Shown: positions 33,400 to 43,197 of the stretch, piece after piece | How positions within the stretch are numbered: the stretch's first letter is position 1 | Layout of the letters: each line of letters begins with the position of its first letter | DNA from: Saxidomus purpurata | Taxonomy: Eukaryota; Mollusca; Bivalvia; Venerida; Veneridae | Assembly: GCA_022818135.1 (NCBI GenBank) | Contig: JAFMSR010000019.1 | Location: 35,898,375-35,962,374 of the forward strand | Length of the DNA: 64,000 nucleotides | Reading direction: 5' to 3' | Program-made: the position numbers and the translations under genes | Notes under the pieces: generated by a model | Told to the model about the DNA's origin: nothing | The model's input: the letters and a program-made list of their open reading frames with translations, nothing else | The model's database searches: none

Positions 33400-36110
33400 A
33401 TTTTTTTCTACGGCATTACATCACAATATCTGTCTAGCTGTTGTTTTACCTTTTTGAATACATTGTCTGTATCTTTTGCAACTACATACAACCATGCATT
33501 TAAAATCTACTAACATTATATAAGTACTAGTAAGACAAGTAGAATTCATAGTTATACACAGATAAAACATTTTTTTGGTAATTAAGTGAACTACCTGCAG
33601 ACGACAAAGCATGCATGTATCACAATCGGTGTTCTTGAACACATTGTATATCCGTGTATATGGTGAAGGTTAACACATGTGTTCATTTTTTCCAGTTATA
33701 AATAACAAATTGTTATCGCGCGTTTGGACTGGCCAGACAGCTTAGCAATTTGTTTTCTTATAAACGGAATGTTACATTTTTAACACATTGTATCTTTCGT
33801 CACTATATCCCCATGTTTTGTAAAGTTCAATTCCATTGTATTAGTACAAGGAAGTAAATAAACATGTATTTTCAAAACATAAAAACATGTACACATTTTG
33901 GTTATTGAATTTAACTGCCTGCAGACGACAAAATATCTGTGTTCTTCCACACATTGTATATCATATCAGTGATTATGGTGAAGGTTAACACATATGTACT
34001 AAATTTTGTTCCCATTTATAAATTACAAATTGTTATCGCGCGTTTGGACTGGCCAGACAGCTTAGCAATTTGTTCTTTATATACGGAATGATACATTTTT
34101 AACACATTGTGTGTATATTTAGCCTACTACATACACCCGTGCTTTTAAAATATTGTTACATTGTATTAGTACTAGTAACACAAGTATCTTGTATTGTCAA
34201 AACACATTATAACATGTTCACACTTATGCTGATTAAGTGTAATATGTGCAGACGACAAAACATGAATGTATCAAAAAATGGGTTCTAAAACTAATTGTAT
34301 ACCAGTGTATATGGTGACAGTTGAAACAGGTGTCCTTTATACTGTTTTATTTGTCATAAATCACAAATTGTTACCGCGTGTTTGGACTGGCCAGACAGCT
34401 TAGCAAAATGTCTTTTATAAATAGAATGTTACATTATAACACATTGTCTGTATCTGTCGCCACTATACTAGTATACATTCATGCTTTTTACATTGAATGA
34501 CAAGTTAGTTAATTATTATATATTTCCAAAACATAAAAACATGTTCAATTTCTTGGTATTTAACTGCACTGCCTGCAGACGACCAAGTATTTATGTACCT
34601 CAATCTGTGCTCCTCAAAACATTGTATATAATATCAATGTATTTGTTGACGGTTGATACAAGTTATCTGACTATTGTTTCCCGTTCTAAATAAAAATTGT
34701 TATTGAGCGTTTGGACTGACGACCTGATGCTTAACAAATTGTTGTTATAACTGGAATGCACCTTTTTTAACACATGCCTTGTATCTTTCGCCACTATATA
34801 CAACCATGCTTTAAAATATTTGTTACATTGTATTAGTACTAGTAAGACAAGTCAAGTGTCATGTTCTGTTAAAACACATAATAATATGTACCTATTTGTT
34901 CCATTACGTGGAATGGTTGGATACTACAAAACATCTATGTATCTCATATTATGTTCTGTAACATATCATATACCCTGGTATATGTTGAATGTTAAAACAT
35001 GTGTCGTTTAAATTTTTTCCGGTTATATTAACAAATTGTTATCGCGCGTTTGGACTGGCCAGACAGCTTAGCAATTTGTTCTTTATAGCTAGTATGGCAA
35101 CTTTTCAACACATTGCCTGTACAATCGCCACTACATACATCCGTGCTTTTGACGTATACTTGCATTTGTACTAGAAAGACACGTATCCTGTGTTAAATAC
35201 GTAATTTTGGTATTTGAGTGTTCTATCACAGATATCAAAACATGTATGTATATGAGTCTGTGTTTTGAACACATTCTATAGCACTGTATACGGTCACGGT
35301 TAAACCATGTGTACTGAAATATACTTAAAGCTATAAAACAAGTATTTTTTGGTAATAAAGTGTACTATCGCAGACGAAAAAACATGTATTCAGCTACATA
35401 TGTGTTCTTGCACACATTATACATGTGTGTACATGTTGACTATTAATACATGTGTACTAAAACTGTTTACATTTATAAATAGCAAATTGTTATCACGCTT
35501 TTGGACTGGCCAGGAAACCTGAGCAGTTTTGTTTTTTTCCAAGTTGGTATGTTACCTTTTTAACACATTACAAGTGTCTTAGACAAATACATAGGATAAA
35601 GTCAGTAATTGTGTAAACATGTATTATTGATAAGTATATACATCTATTACTGAACGCAAAAGTTGTAACATGTTACATTTATAGTATTTCAATGTATTGT
35701 CTGCAGTGCACAAACATGATGCTTATGTATTAGTTTTTTTCCTCTCACGTCATAGATAAGAAAGAAAAAAGTATCATGAACCACAATACATGTATATCCT
35801 AATTTTAGTAATTCAGTTACATTGTTTAAGTAGTATGCATTTTCACGAAATTCCAAAATTCGGCCACATTTTGTTGCTTAGAATGTTATGTCTGTAGTAA
35901 CAAACACAGTATTTGGTAAATGCATGTACATTTGTGTTTTGGAACACAATACTGATCACTAGCAATGGTCACTGTTCCAACATGTGAAGTAAAAAGCTGT
36001 TTCCAGTAATAAATAACAAATTGTTATAGCGCGTTTGGACTGTACAGACAGCTTAGCAATTTGTTCTTCATTACTGGTATGTAACTTTTGTATATATCAT
36101 TCACAACAAA
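33400..36110 (+). repeat. ~330-bp satellite array with palindromic cores
   Basis: Diverged tandem monomers share ACACATTGTATA.., GGTGAAGGTTAACACATGTG, ATAAATAACAAATTG, the core, GGAATGTTACATTTTTAACA, TTAGTACTAGTAA and TGCAGACGACAAAACATG. Core positions are 33704, 34025, 34363, 34692, 35030, 35481 and 36015, so spacing is 320 to 340 in the regular part and longer later, where monomers are partly deleted or merged. In the best copies the core GCGCGTTTGGACTGGCCAGA is bounded by perfect arms AACAAATTG and CAATTTGTT. Confidence 0.85.
33704..33754 (+). repeat. Best-preserved palindromic core motif
   Basis: Left arm AACAAATTG (33704-33712), core with GCGCGTTTGGACTGGCC, right arm CAATTTGTT (33746-33754). 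The arms are perfect inverted repeats. 35030-35080 is the same, 34025-34074 nearly so. Confidence 0.85.
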
Positions 36111-36321
36111 ATATGTTGATCTTAGTAATTCAGTTACTAAATTGCTACAACTTGTTAAACATTTTGCTTTTCACTATACTCTGTAGTACAGTCTGAAAAA
36201 AATTAACCCCAAAATGTATTAATTGAACTTACGTTAATTTTTTTAATTTGGGTGAATACACTAAAAAAGTGGTTACGGAACACTAATATATTAAAGATCT
36301 ATTGTAAATTAGTGAAAATCC

Positions 36322-36380
36322 ATGGCAGAAGGCAAATCCACGACGGAGACAGGAGATGGAATTGTGAAGCTGGAATATAA
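36322..36380 (+). CDS. Candidate small gene, exon 1
   Basis: ATG (AATCCATGG, good context) opens MAEGKSTTETGDGIVKLEY and runs to a consensus donor AA|GTAAGAAG at 36380/36381, two bases into a codon. It joins the acceptor at 36771 in frame to give a 50-residue protein. A TATA-like TAATATATTAAAG lies about 30-45 bases upstream. It lies inside the transposon between the satellite and the transposase gene, on the plus strand. No family is recognised; the product is small, hydrophilic and has lysine and glutamate clusters. Confidence 0.4.
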
Positions 36381-36771
36381 GTAAGAAGTGCTTTCGTCTT
36401 CTTATCTTTGTTATGGCTATAGGACTTCATTGTTCTATTCAATGACATGAAGCTTCCAAATATCTTGTAAAAGTTTCAATTGCAGATGTAATATATGTTG
36501 GCAACTGTAAATGTTTATCACATACAAAAACTTAAAACGTGTCACTGGTTTAAAAATAAATAAGTATCAACAAATACACGTCATACTGAATGCAAGTACT
36601 TCGAATGTTCATTACACAATGTTCTCATCAACATATTGATAAGACTTACAAAACTTTGAATGAGTATCAGTGAAGTATTGCTTCACAAATGCAATTGTCA
36701 TGACGACACATCCTATATGGATTAATTAAAAACAAGACATTTGATTACGTTTTAAAATTTCTTTTCCTCAG

Positions 36772-36870
36772 ATGTGTTACTGAGAAAGACACACATTTGA
36801 AAAAGCTGTGGAAGTTATCATCTGAAGGAAATTTGTTCACCGAAGCAATGGTTCACTGGAAATAAATCCG
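36772..36870 (+). CDS. Candidate small gene, exon 2 (and duplicate at 37426)
   Basis: After TTTCTTTTCCTCAG the sequence continues the exon 1 frame (KCVTEKDTHLKKLWKLSSEG, then NLFTEAMVHWK) to TAA at 36863-36865; a consensus donor CCG|GTAAGTAACG follows at 36870/36871. A diverged copy with the same acceptor and donor is at 37426-37528 in the second tandem unit (SLTVKDPYIQKMWK). A donor after the stop suggests the transcript is spliced again or that an older protein was longer. Confidence 0.4.
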
Positions 36871-36922
36871 GTAAGTAACGCGATTTTTTTCAAAACTTAA
36901 AAAAACGCATGCATGCGTCACC

Positions 36923-36947
36923 AGCTGTCTGGCCTGTCCAAACGCGC
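36923..36947 (-). repeat. Core motif, inverted copy
   Basis: The reverse complement of the satellite core (AGCTGTCTGGCC.GTCCAAACGCGC). Flanks are ACGCATGCATGCGT on the left and GCATGC on the right, so the arms are again complementary but of new sequence. Confidence 0.75.
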
Positions 36948-37577
36948 AAGGATCTGCATGCCTGTGAGAAATGAAAAATGATTACTAGACAATATCTAAT
37001 ATGTTTGTAAAAATTGGACGTAACATACGATGTGGCTGCGACATATTGAAATGCCATGACAGACTTTTAATTATTTTCTTCCTACAACACATTTCACGAA
37101 GGTTGAAGAAAAATGTATAACTTTCAATTGCAGATGTTATGTATGTTGTCAATTGTAAATGTTGAGCACATAAAAAATGTTAAAACGTGTCACTAATTTA
37201 TAAACAATTAGTCTCTACAAATACAGGTGATGTGAAATACTGAATGAAAATACTTGAAATATTCATTACACAATGATCTCATAAACATATTGATGAGAAA
37301 TGCAAAACTATAAATGAGTATCAGTAAAGTATGGCTTGACGAACGAAATTGTCGTGACGACACATGCTCTAGAAATGTAGTACAAACTGAAAATTTGATT
37401 ACGTTATACAATTTATTTTCCTCAGAAGTCTTACTGTGAAAGACCCATATATACAAAAGATGTGGAAAACGTCAGTGATCATAAGGATATTTGTTCACCG
37501 AAGCAATGGTTATCTGGAAATTAATCGGGTAAGTAACGCGATTTTGTTCACAACTTAAAACGCATGCATGCGTCACC

Positions 37578-37602
37578 AGCTGTCTGGCCTGTCCAAACGC
37601 GC
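37578..37602 (-). repeat. Core motif, inverted copy, 3' of transposase
   Basis: Same as the copy at 36923 in the second tandem unit, about 170 bases beyond the transposase stop. Core copies therefore sit just 3' of both convergent main genes, oriented towards each other. Confidence 0.75.
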
Positions 37603-37768
37603 AAGGATCTACATGCATGTGAGAAATGAAAAATGATTACTAGACAATATTTTAAATGTTTGTAAAAATTGGACCCAAACCTACGATATGGCAGCGAGAT
37701 CAAAATGCCATGACAGAATTTTTAATTAATTCATTTCACCCTGCAACCAGGAAAACGAGCTGAAGGAT

Positions 37769-39185
37769 CTATTTGTTAATCACCGAAAGTGGTTTTCTTT
37801 CTTTAATGGTACACGATACCATATCCGACTTTTTAGGTCTTGGGTTGAGGGGTTTATTGACGTTAAAACACAAAGGTTCGCATCCACGGTGTTCTGCGTT
37901 TGAATTTTTGGAGACTGCATTCTGTCCAAGTATCACTGTATTAACGTTCTTTAAGTACTGAAAGAATGTCGGATTGGTATTGTTTCCGTTGACAGTACCC
38001 CTCTGTTGACAGAATATGTTTTCGATGACATCGCTGTTTATGCGAGCAGGTACTATCGATAAGCGATTTGTCTTGAGCGTACCGCGGCATATATTTATAA
38101 AACCAGTTATACACGAATTAAGATCTTCTCGTGTTTGTGGAGTTAACATTTGCTTGTTTTTTTCGGCTGAAGACAGGTCAGGTTTTTGGAGAACAAATGA
38201 CTCCCAGTCGTTAAACCATTTCAGAGCAGTCAACAGGTCGTCAATGCGTTCGTCTTCCGTGTCCGTAAGAGGTCTAATGTCCCGAAATACCCTTACAATT
38301 TTACTTGTAGCACGTAGCAAAGAAACAGTGTCATCAAGGACAGAACCGTCATCTCTAAGTGACTTTTGAAAACATTCCATGAGACGGAGCATGTCACCGT
38401 TGAGAGCCTCCTCAGCAAGTTTGTTCCTCATTTTGGACTCTTGGCTTAGGAAAAGGTGTTCTTGTGTAAGTTTTCTATGGATTGGGAATGGGTTCGTATC
38501 CCGGTCCCATCGGAAGGCCTGTACCCAGTGATCCCAGTAAATGAATGTATTAAAACATAAGTTTCTAACAAATGATTCTTCGGTACCGCTTTTCAAAATA
38601 CAGTTCCGTACGCGTTTAATTACATGCGAGTAATCCATTATAAAAGTTATATCTGGATGAAATGGTGACCATATATTTCTTGTCCTGAAATTGTTTGACC
38701 TTGGCGTAGAATTTTCGAAAAACATGTGCATGAAATCACGGTTCGTTTGAGCTCCGTCCATGGAGACGAACAGTACCTTGAAGCCATAGATATTTAAAAA
38801 TTTGACCGCTTCCCAGAAAAGAAAATTAAGTTCTCCGGCTTTTGTCTGAGTCACGGGAAAGCAAGCAAAAGGAAACCGGAAACCGTTAAGCCCTAAGTAC
38901 AGAAACTGAAGAACATGTGTCGCCAGTGAACGTTCGTTACGACCTGCTAACAAGCGCATACTTTCACCGATTACCCCCGTATCAACGAAACCAACTAGCA
39001 TAACCTCTCCTTTGGATTTTGCTAAACACAGATCTTCTTGCAGACTCATTTCGTCAATACAGACACCACCAAGTACACCCCCTCCGATTTGTATTTCCTT
39101 GCCTCTTCCATCATCCACTGAAACACATCTGGGTTGAAACCTGGCTGCTGGTCCACCACAGCTTTGTAGTAGCTTAATGTTCTGC
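37769..39185 (-). CDS. P-element/THAP9-type transposase, catalytic exon
   Basis: After an acceptor (TTTTACTTTAG, intron 39393-39186) the exon reads through RTLSYYKAVVDQQPGF into a 449-codon tail numbered from M at 39118. Signature blocks: IDEMSL (21-26, first catalytic aspartate D22), GFVDTG (43-48), THVLQFLYLGLNGFRFPFAC (67-86), VSMDGAQTNRDF (118-129, second aspartate D121), FIMDYSHVIKRVRN (159-172) in the GTP-binding insertion region, and INSDVIENIFCQQRG (360-374, with D363 and E366 as the third acidic position), then NPTFFQYL. This is the RNase H-like fold with the GTP-binding insertion of the P superfamily. The catalytic exon is intact. The expected action is cut-and-paste transposition with an 8-bp duplication, which the element boundaries show. 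Confidence 0.92.
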
Positions 39186-39393
39186 CTAAAGTAAAAGATG
39201 TTTTCCCTTTACTTTCTTGTGCTACAATGCATTATGCAGGTACTACAAGTTTAAGATTGATCGTGCAATTTATTAATAATCAGAAAATGAAAAAAGTATC
39301 ATGCATCATTATCAACAGAAACAAATCACCAAGTAGGTACAAGTCGATATAATACTTGTTTTTTTAAACTTTATTATGCAAATTATATATTAC
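39186..39393 (-). other. Intron of the transposase gene
   Basis: Donor CATCAG|GTAATA and acceptor TTTACTTTAG|GCAG on the minus strand. The split codon G|GC restores LPSGRTLSYYK, a join that fits the P superfamily pattern of LPS followed by a threonine and a leucine. Confidence 0.75.
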
Positions 39394-39624
39394 CTGATGG
39401 TAACAACAATATTTTGCTGTCTCTCAGCTGCTGGTAGTTTTTCTGGCTTCTACACCAAAGAGACAAACATAAGCTGATGGTCCGCTTATCCCATCGTCTA
39501 CCCTTTGGATCTCTGCTGAGGTTATGCTTTTGGTTGACTAAAAGTTCTATCATTTCTTTTGGAGCATCAGGCAGTACTTGTTCTAAAATTGATTTCATGT
39601 CTTCGTGGCTGTTTTGTACGAGAC

Positions 39625-39664
39625 TTATAGTCCCTTATAGTCCCTTATAGTCCCTTGTAGTCCC
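39625..39664 (-). repeat. Decamer tandem repeat in the transposase frame
   Basis: Four units of TTATAGTCCC (last one TTGTAGTCCC) on the plus strand. Because ten is not a multiple of three, gain or loss of a unit switches the reading frame. Confidence 0.9.
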
Positions 39665-39691
39665 TGTTTGATATTATTTTTGTTTTTATAT
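39662..39691 (-). mobile_element. LINE-derived 29-base scrap
   Basis: On the minus strand these bases read ATAAAAACAAAAATAATATC and then AAACAGGGA, exactly as at the 5' end of the truncated LINE tail at 59166. Its position beside the decamer repeat and the frameshift points to an insertion scar. Confidence 0.7.
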
Positions 39692-40380
39692 CATTTTCGG
39701 TGTTGTGATTTTTGTTATCAGATGTGATGGGTAATTTTCGTTTTTGTGGAATTGGTTTTTCGGGTGATATATGGTTGCTCTCAGGTCTTAAGAACATTTG
39801 ACACGTTACGCATCTCTCGGAAAATGCAATGGGGCAAATTATACGTTTACATAAACTATGTCTGCATATCTGAATTTTATCTTCTCCAAAGTATTCAAAA
39901 ACTATAACATTGCTATTAAAAAGTTCATGATGGCAATTTTCTTGTGGATTTCCTTTGCAGACTTTTAATTTATATGCTATAGAACAGACATCATGAATAG
40001 ATTGTCTTGTACAATTATACGTATTTTCAATATTTAAGTCAGGTAAATCAATTTTAGTTTCCCCGACATAAAATTCCCACTCTCCGCTAATATGAAAAAT
40101 TATCTTGCGGACTAACTTGCCACCATTAATTAACTCGCCAAACATAGCATACTGAACCTCGTCGGCATTATTCAAGCATACAAAATATGGAGACGGAACC
40201 CATTGATGAATGTCTGAAATGGAGAGTGGCTCGTGACTTGGTGGAACCGGACTTTTTTGTTTCAGACCAGCGTATATTCGAATTTTGCGTTTTTCATCTT
40301 TGGACCATACTCTTTTTACAGTGACGTGTTTGAAAAGAAATAGAATATGTCTCCCAAGTATGTTTGCACTTAAAGTGCCA

Positions 40381-40680
40381 CCCCCACTATTGTTTTTTGT
40401 TAGTATTTCTGATAATTTTATGTTAGATGTTGCATCTTCCTCGTAGTTCTCTGTTAACCTATAGAATAAAAGTGAAACTACTACTATTTACAGGAAAAAC
40501 ACATCAATTTTATTTAGAAATAGTACTGCACCCCCACTATTGTTTTTTGTTAGTATTTCTGATAATTTTATGTTAGATGTTGCATCTTCCTCGTAGTTCT
40601 CTGTTAACCTATAGAATAAAAGTGAAACTACTACTATTTACAGGAAAAACACATCAATTTTATTTAGAAATAGTACTGCA
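40381..40680. repeat. Perfect 150-bp tandem duplication
   Basis: 40381-40530 and 40531-40680 look identical. Each unit contains the start of the transposase exon with its acceptor (CTATAG|GTTAAC on the minus strand, at 40459 and 40609), so the gene has two copies of the exon 5' end. Lack of differences means that it is recent or an assembly artefact. Confidence 0.9.
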
Positions 40681-41805
40681 ACTGAAAAAGTTATTTCTTG
40701 TATTGTCATCAATGCAAGAAGTTCAGAATGCAACTGTAATATGGACAAGTATACATAGTGTTGTATTGACTAGCACAATGACTGCTTTAGTCATATGGCA
40801 GAAAAAAGGTCAAGCGCTACATTAGCAGGCGGTCGATAATTATTAGGGGTGATAATCTAACGTTCGTTGTACCTAGTATTGTTCCTTTAAATAAACAGAC
40901 AGGTTCCTATAGTACTGTTATTGCTAGCTGTAGACAGACATGACTTAATACCATTGAAGTGACAGAACAGGTCATAGCTCATGGGTAAAACGCCTACTAT
41001 AGAGTCTTATGAAAATAATATCATCATAATTATTCGGAAATGTAAAAGTCTATATTTCGTTTTCAGGAGCAGCACTTTAGTGAGATGTCAAGAAACATCA
41101 GGAAACATGAATGAACACAGGGACCAATGAAACATTTGATATAATTAAAAACTCAATAAAATACAGTCCCTCAGTAATAAAAAGATATTTAATAGAAAGA
41201 AAACATGTTATTCTTTATTATCTCGTAATGTTACTCCTTATTATCCCGTTTGTTATTTTAAATTTAAGTTGATTACTGAAACATTATGGCGAGTTAATTA
41301 CAGCGCTCCTGTTGAAATCGAAACTAAATGAGTGGTTTGTATTTGCCCTGGCTAACACACATTTTTTGCCACTTGGACAAAAGCACGGGCCTATTGCTAT
41401 TGTCATAGCCAGACAGAAATACTTACCAGAAGCAGCATAATGATTATGTATATAGTGCCCTGAATATGCACATCAAATTCAATAGTTCTAATCCGAGTCA
41501 CATAAGGCTGGGGATTTTTTTTTTAAAAAAAGCACCCATGACCCCCTATTAAGTATAAACAAATGTGTGAAAGAGCTAGTGGGTCCGTGGTATTTAAAAA
41601 AAAACAAAGATGTTTTTGTCCAAAGCTCATGTTACGGTGTAACATAATTATAATATTTCAGTCATTGTATTGTGCGACAGTATTTACCTGGCACTCATTA
41701 ATCTTCGCCAATATCTTCGTGTACGTTCGGGTACACACGTGTTTTCGTTGTTTCAATTGATTATCATATCGAACAAATACATTTAACCGACATAAGTTCA
41801 TACCG

Positions 41806-41875
41806 CAAAGACAGTGGCGTAGTGGTAAGATGCCTAAATTGTATACATGATTCCATGAGTTCGAATCCTCCACAG
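41806..41875 (+). mobile_element. tRNA-like SINE head
   Basis: A-box-like TGGCGTAGTGGTAAGATGCC and B-box-like GAGTTCGAATCCTC in the right spacing. Probably a SINE head or tRNA pseudogene. Confidence 0.5.
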
Positions 41876-42311
41876 ATATTTTTAATTTTTATAGGAGTAT
41901 GTTTTTTTTAAAATTTAATTTGTGACAATGTCTTATGCACCGTTTACGCTTTAACATATTGTTTGTTATCTTTGTTTTGTTTTCTATTTTTTTATGTATT
42001 AATACTTATCATTGGTATTCATTGCATTTCAGGAATTGCATAAAATAACATCATCCGTTGAATGAATGTTTTACCGTCTGTCCCTGGGTTCTCTTCGAAA
42101 TCCTTCGAGATATTAACCGAGGCAATCTTATCTTTACATCATAGCTGTTTTGATGATTTGCTCGTCGACATTTTAAGTTCTATATACAAATGTATGTAGG
42201 ACGACGGAGAAAGAATGCTCAAATAGTAATTTAAAAATCTTGAAACCCCGTGATGAACAAAGACAATAGTGAATACATTTAATGAAACGAAACTATTAAA
42301 AAAGTAAACCA

Positions 42312-42390
42312 AAAACAACAAGCAGGACTCGAACCTGCATACGCTGGATTGATAGTCAAATGCTTGAGCCAGTACACCATTGCGGAATCC
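42312..42390 (-). mobile_element. tRNA-like sequence, minus strand
   Basis: Minus strand: ATGGTGTACTGGCTCAAGCA (A box) and GCAGGTTCGAGTCCTGC (B box with perfect T-arm stem). The loop CTATCAA would give AUC as anticodon, which is not a normal animal anticodon for this layout, so a SINE or pseudo-tRNA is likelier than a working tRNA. Confidence 0.5.
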
Positions 42391-42642
42391 GATATCTGGT
42401 ACAGTGCGAAATTGATATTTAATATCAATCGCTTGAATTATATTTTCATCCGAAAATTACCGAACACAGACGAAATATTCATGAGTGCCAGTTCAATATT
42501 GTCGCATAATATGAATCAGAAGCAACATCAGTAATGAAATAACACTTTATACATGTACAGTCGAAGAAATATTGGTACGAATGTTTTGGTACGAAACGTA
42601 TAAATGAAACAGACAATAAGAAGAATTTCGTAAAAATCTTAC

Positions 42643-42909
42643 CAAGTTATACAATATTTGGCGCTCCACATCTTCAATGGTCTGCAACTGTAAAATTTCG
42701 CCAAAATATATCTTGTAAAAGCTTTTTCTTTTTTTTTTTGGTAAACTGTCAGTCAAAAGCGCGCCTAAAATTTCAAATAAAGTCGGATTCGTTATTCGTT
42801 TATTATTTTTACAGTGCCGGTACTGGTACCGGAGAACCCAATACAGCGAATCTATGTAGCGCGGAACAAGCACGGGAGTTAACTCTAACGCCATTAAATC
42901 GCTGGCCAA
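42643..42909 (-). CDS. Candidate first exon of the transposase, from the right TIR
   Basis: 89 codons on the minus strand start within the right TIR (MASDLMALELTPVLVPRYID or the internal MALEL) and leave it after the HCK codons, continuing KRITNPTLFEILGALLTDSL, then KKKRKSFYKIYFGEIL and TIEDVERQILYNL, to a strong donor TTG|GTAAGA at 42643/42642. The sequence after the TIR looks helical and protein-like. It ends in phase 0; the acceptor at 40459 needs a two-base overhang, while an alternative AG nine bases inside (CAGAG|AAC) would keep the frame. An additional exon between them is also possible. Confidence 0.45.
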
Positions 42910-43197
42910 AATGTTTTAGGCTGATGTATTTTGTGACATTTTGACAAAATTCTGATTGAATGTGTGGACTAAAAATATGGACACTAGCATGATTCTAGAG
43001 CATAATCAATGCCTTATTGATAGACACTAGTGGATATTCGAGGTTGTTTGGATTTATCGTGAATTTCAAGCAATAAACAAGGGGAATCTGGTAAGTCGGT
43101 TTTTGCTGTTGCATAACTTGTAGTATATATGCTTGATAGTCGGTCCGGGGTGTTTTATAAAAATGATTTTTCGGGGTCCAAACTTCATGTGACTGTG
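42807..43197 (-). repeat. Right terminal inverted repeat, 391 bp
   Basis: The reverse complement of 26114-26504 with two substitutions and no indels. It ends ACTTCATGTGACTGTG at 43197 and is followed at once by the ATCATATG duplication. Confidence 0.95.

Larger units (their letters stand above)
36410..37720 (+). repeat. Tandem ~660-bp duplication, two units
   Basis: Unit 1 (about 36410-37060) and unit 2 (about 37061-37720) align through CAATTGCAGATGT, AAAACGTGTCACT, CATTACACAATG, GTCGTGACGACACATG-like and the exon with its acceptor and donor. They are diverged but splice sites and inverted core motifs are kept in both. Confidence 0.8.
39394..40458 (-). pseudogene. Transposase N-terminal exon, frameshifted
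   Basis: From an acceptor (TTATTCTATAG at 40459) the frame is open: LTENYEEDATSNIKLSEILT, GRHILFLFKHVTVKRVWSKD, HQWVPSPYFVCLNNADEVQY and on to a cysteine/histidine cluster CRHSLCKRIICP and ERCVTC that may bind zinc in place of a THAP domain. It stops at 39645. From about 39620 the next frame carries EDMKSILEQVLPDAPKEM, then DKRTISLCLSLWCRSQKNYQ and RDSKILLLPSG, the conserved segment before the catalytic domain. The shift coincides with a 10-bp tandem repeat (39625-39664) next to a LINE-like scrap. One repeat unit more or less changes the frame by one base. Confidence 0.8.
40681..42546. other. Transposon interior, mostly intron-like
   Basis: No strong coding frame on either strand. Contains tRNA-like pieces at 41806-41875 and 42312-42390. 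If the TIR exon on the right is used, this is the first intron of the transposase gene. Confidence 0.4.
26114..43197. mobile_element. Giant P-superfamily DNA transposon, 17.1 kb
   Basis: Defined by 391-bp TIRs at 26114-26504 and 42807-43197, starting CACAGTCACATGAAGTTTGG, and by the exact 8-bp duplication ATCATATG. The minus-strand transposase is of the P-element/THAP9 type. Cargo: a PIF1 helicase with a C-terminal PHD finger, an SGNH-hydrolase-like protein, a possible 50-residue spliced protein, and a ~330-bp satellite with palindromic cores. The two main genes are transcribed inward from the two TIRs. Typical P elements are a few kilobases with short TIRs, so size, TIR length and cargo are unusual. 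Coding decay (two stops, one frameshift, a 150-bp tandem duplication, nested SINE-like pieces) suggests this copy cannot move itself, though near-identical TIRs suggest recent insertion or gene conversion. Confidence 0.92.

Noticed and set aside
33400..36110. CRISPR array
   Set aside because: Regular spacing is suggestive, but monomers are similar throughout (a satellite), spacers are not unique, and the genome is eukaryotic.
37773..38369. Plus-strand frames over the transposase
   Set aside because: Shadows of the minus-strand catalytic exon.
42312..42390. Functional tRNA gene
   Set aside because: A and B boxes are good, but the implied anticodon is unusual and the acceptor stem does not pair well; it also lies inside the transposon.
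26114..43197. Polinton/Maverick or virus-like element
   Set aside because: Size and long TIRs would fit, but no DNA polymerase B, integrase, packaging ATPase, protease or capsid-like gene is seen, and the duplication is 8 bp with a P-type transposase.
26114..43197. hAT superfamily, which also makes 8-bp duplications
   Set aside because: The transposase has P/THAP9 blocks (IDEM, SMDGAQTNR, DVIENIF) and no hAT dimerisation region.
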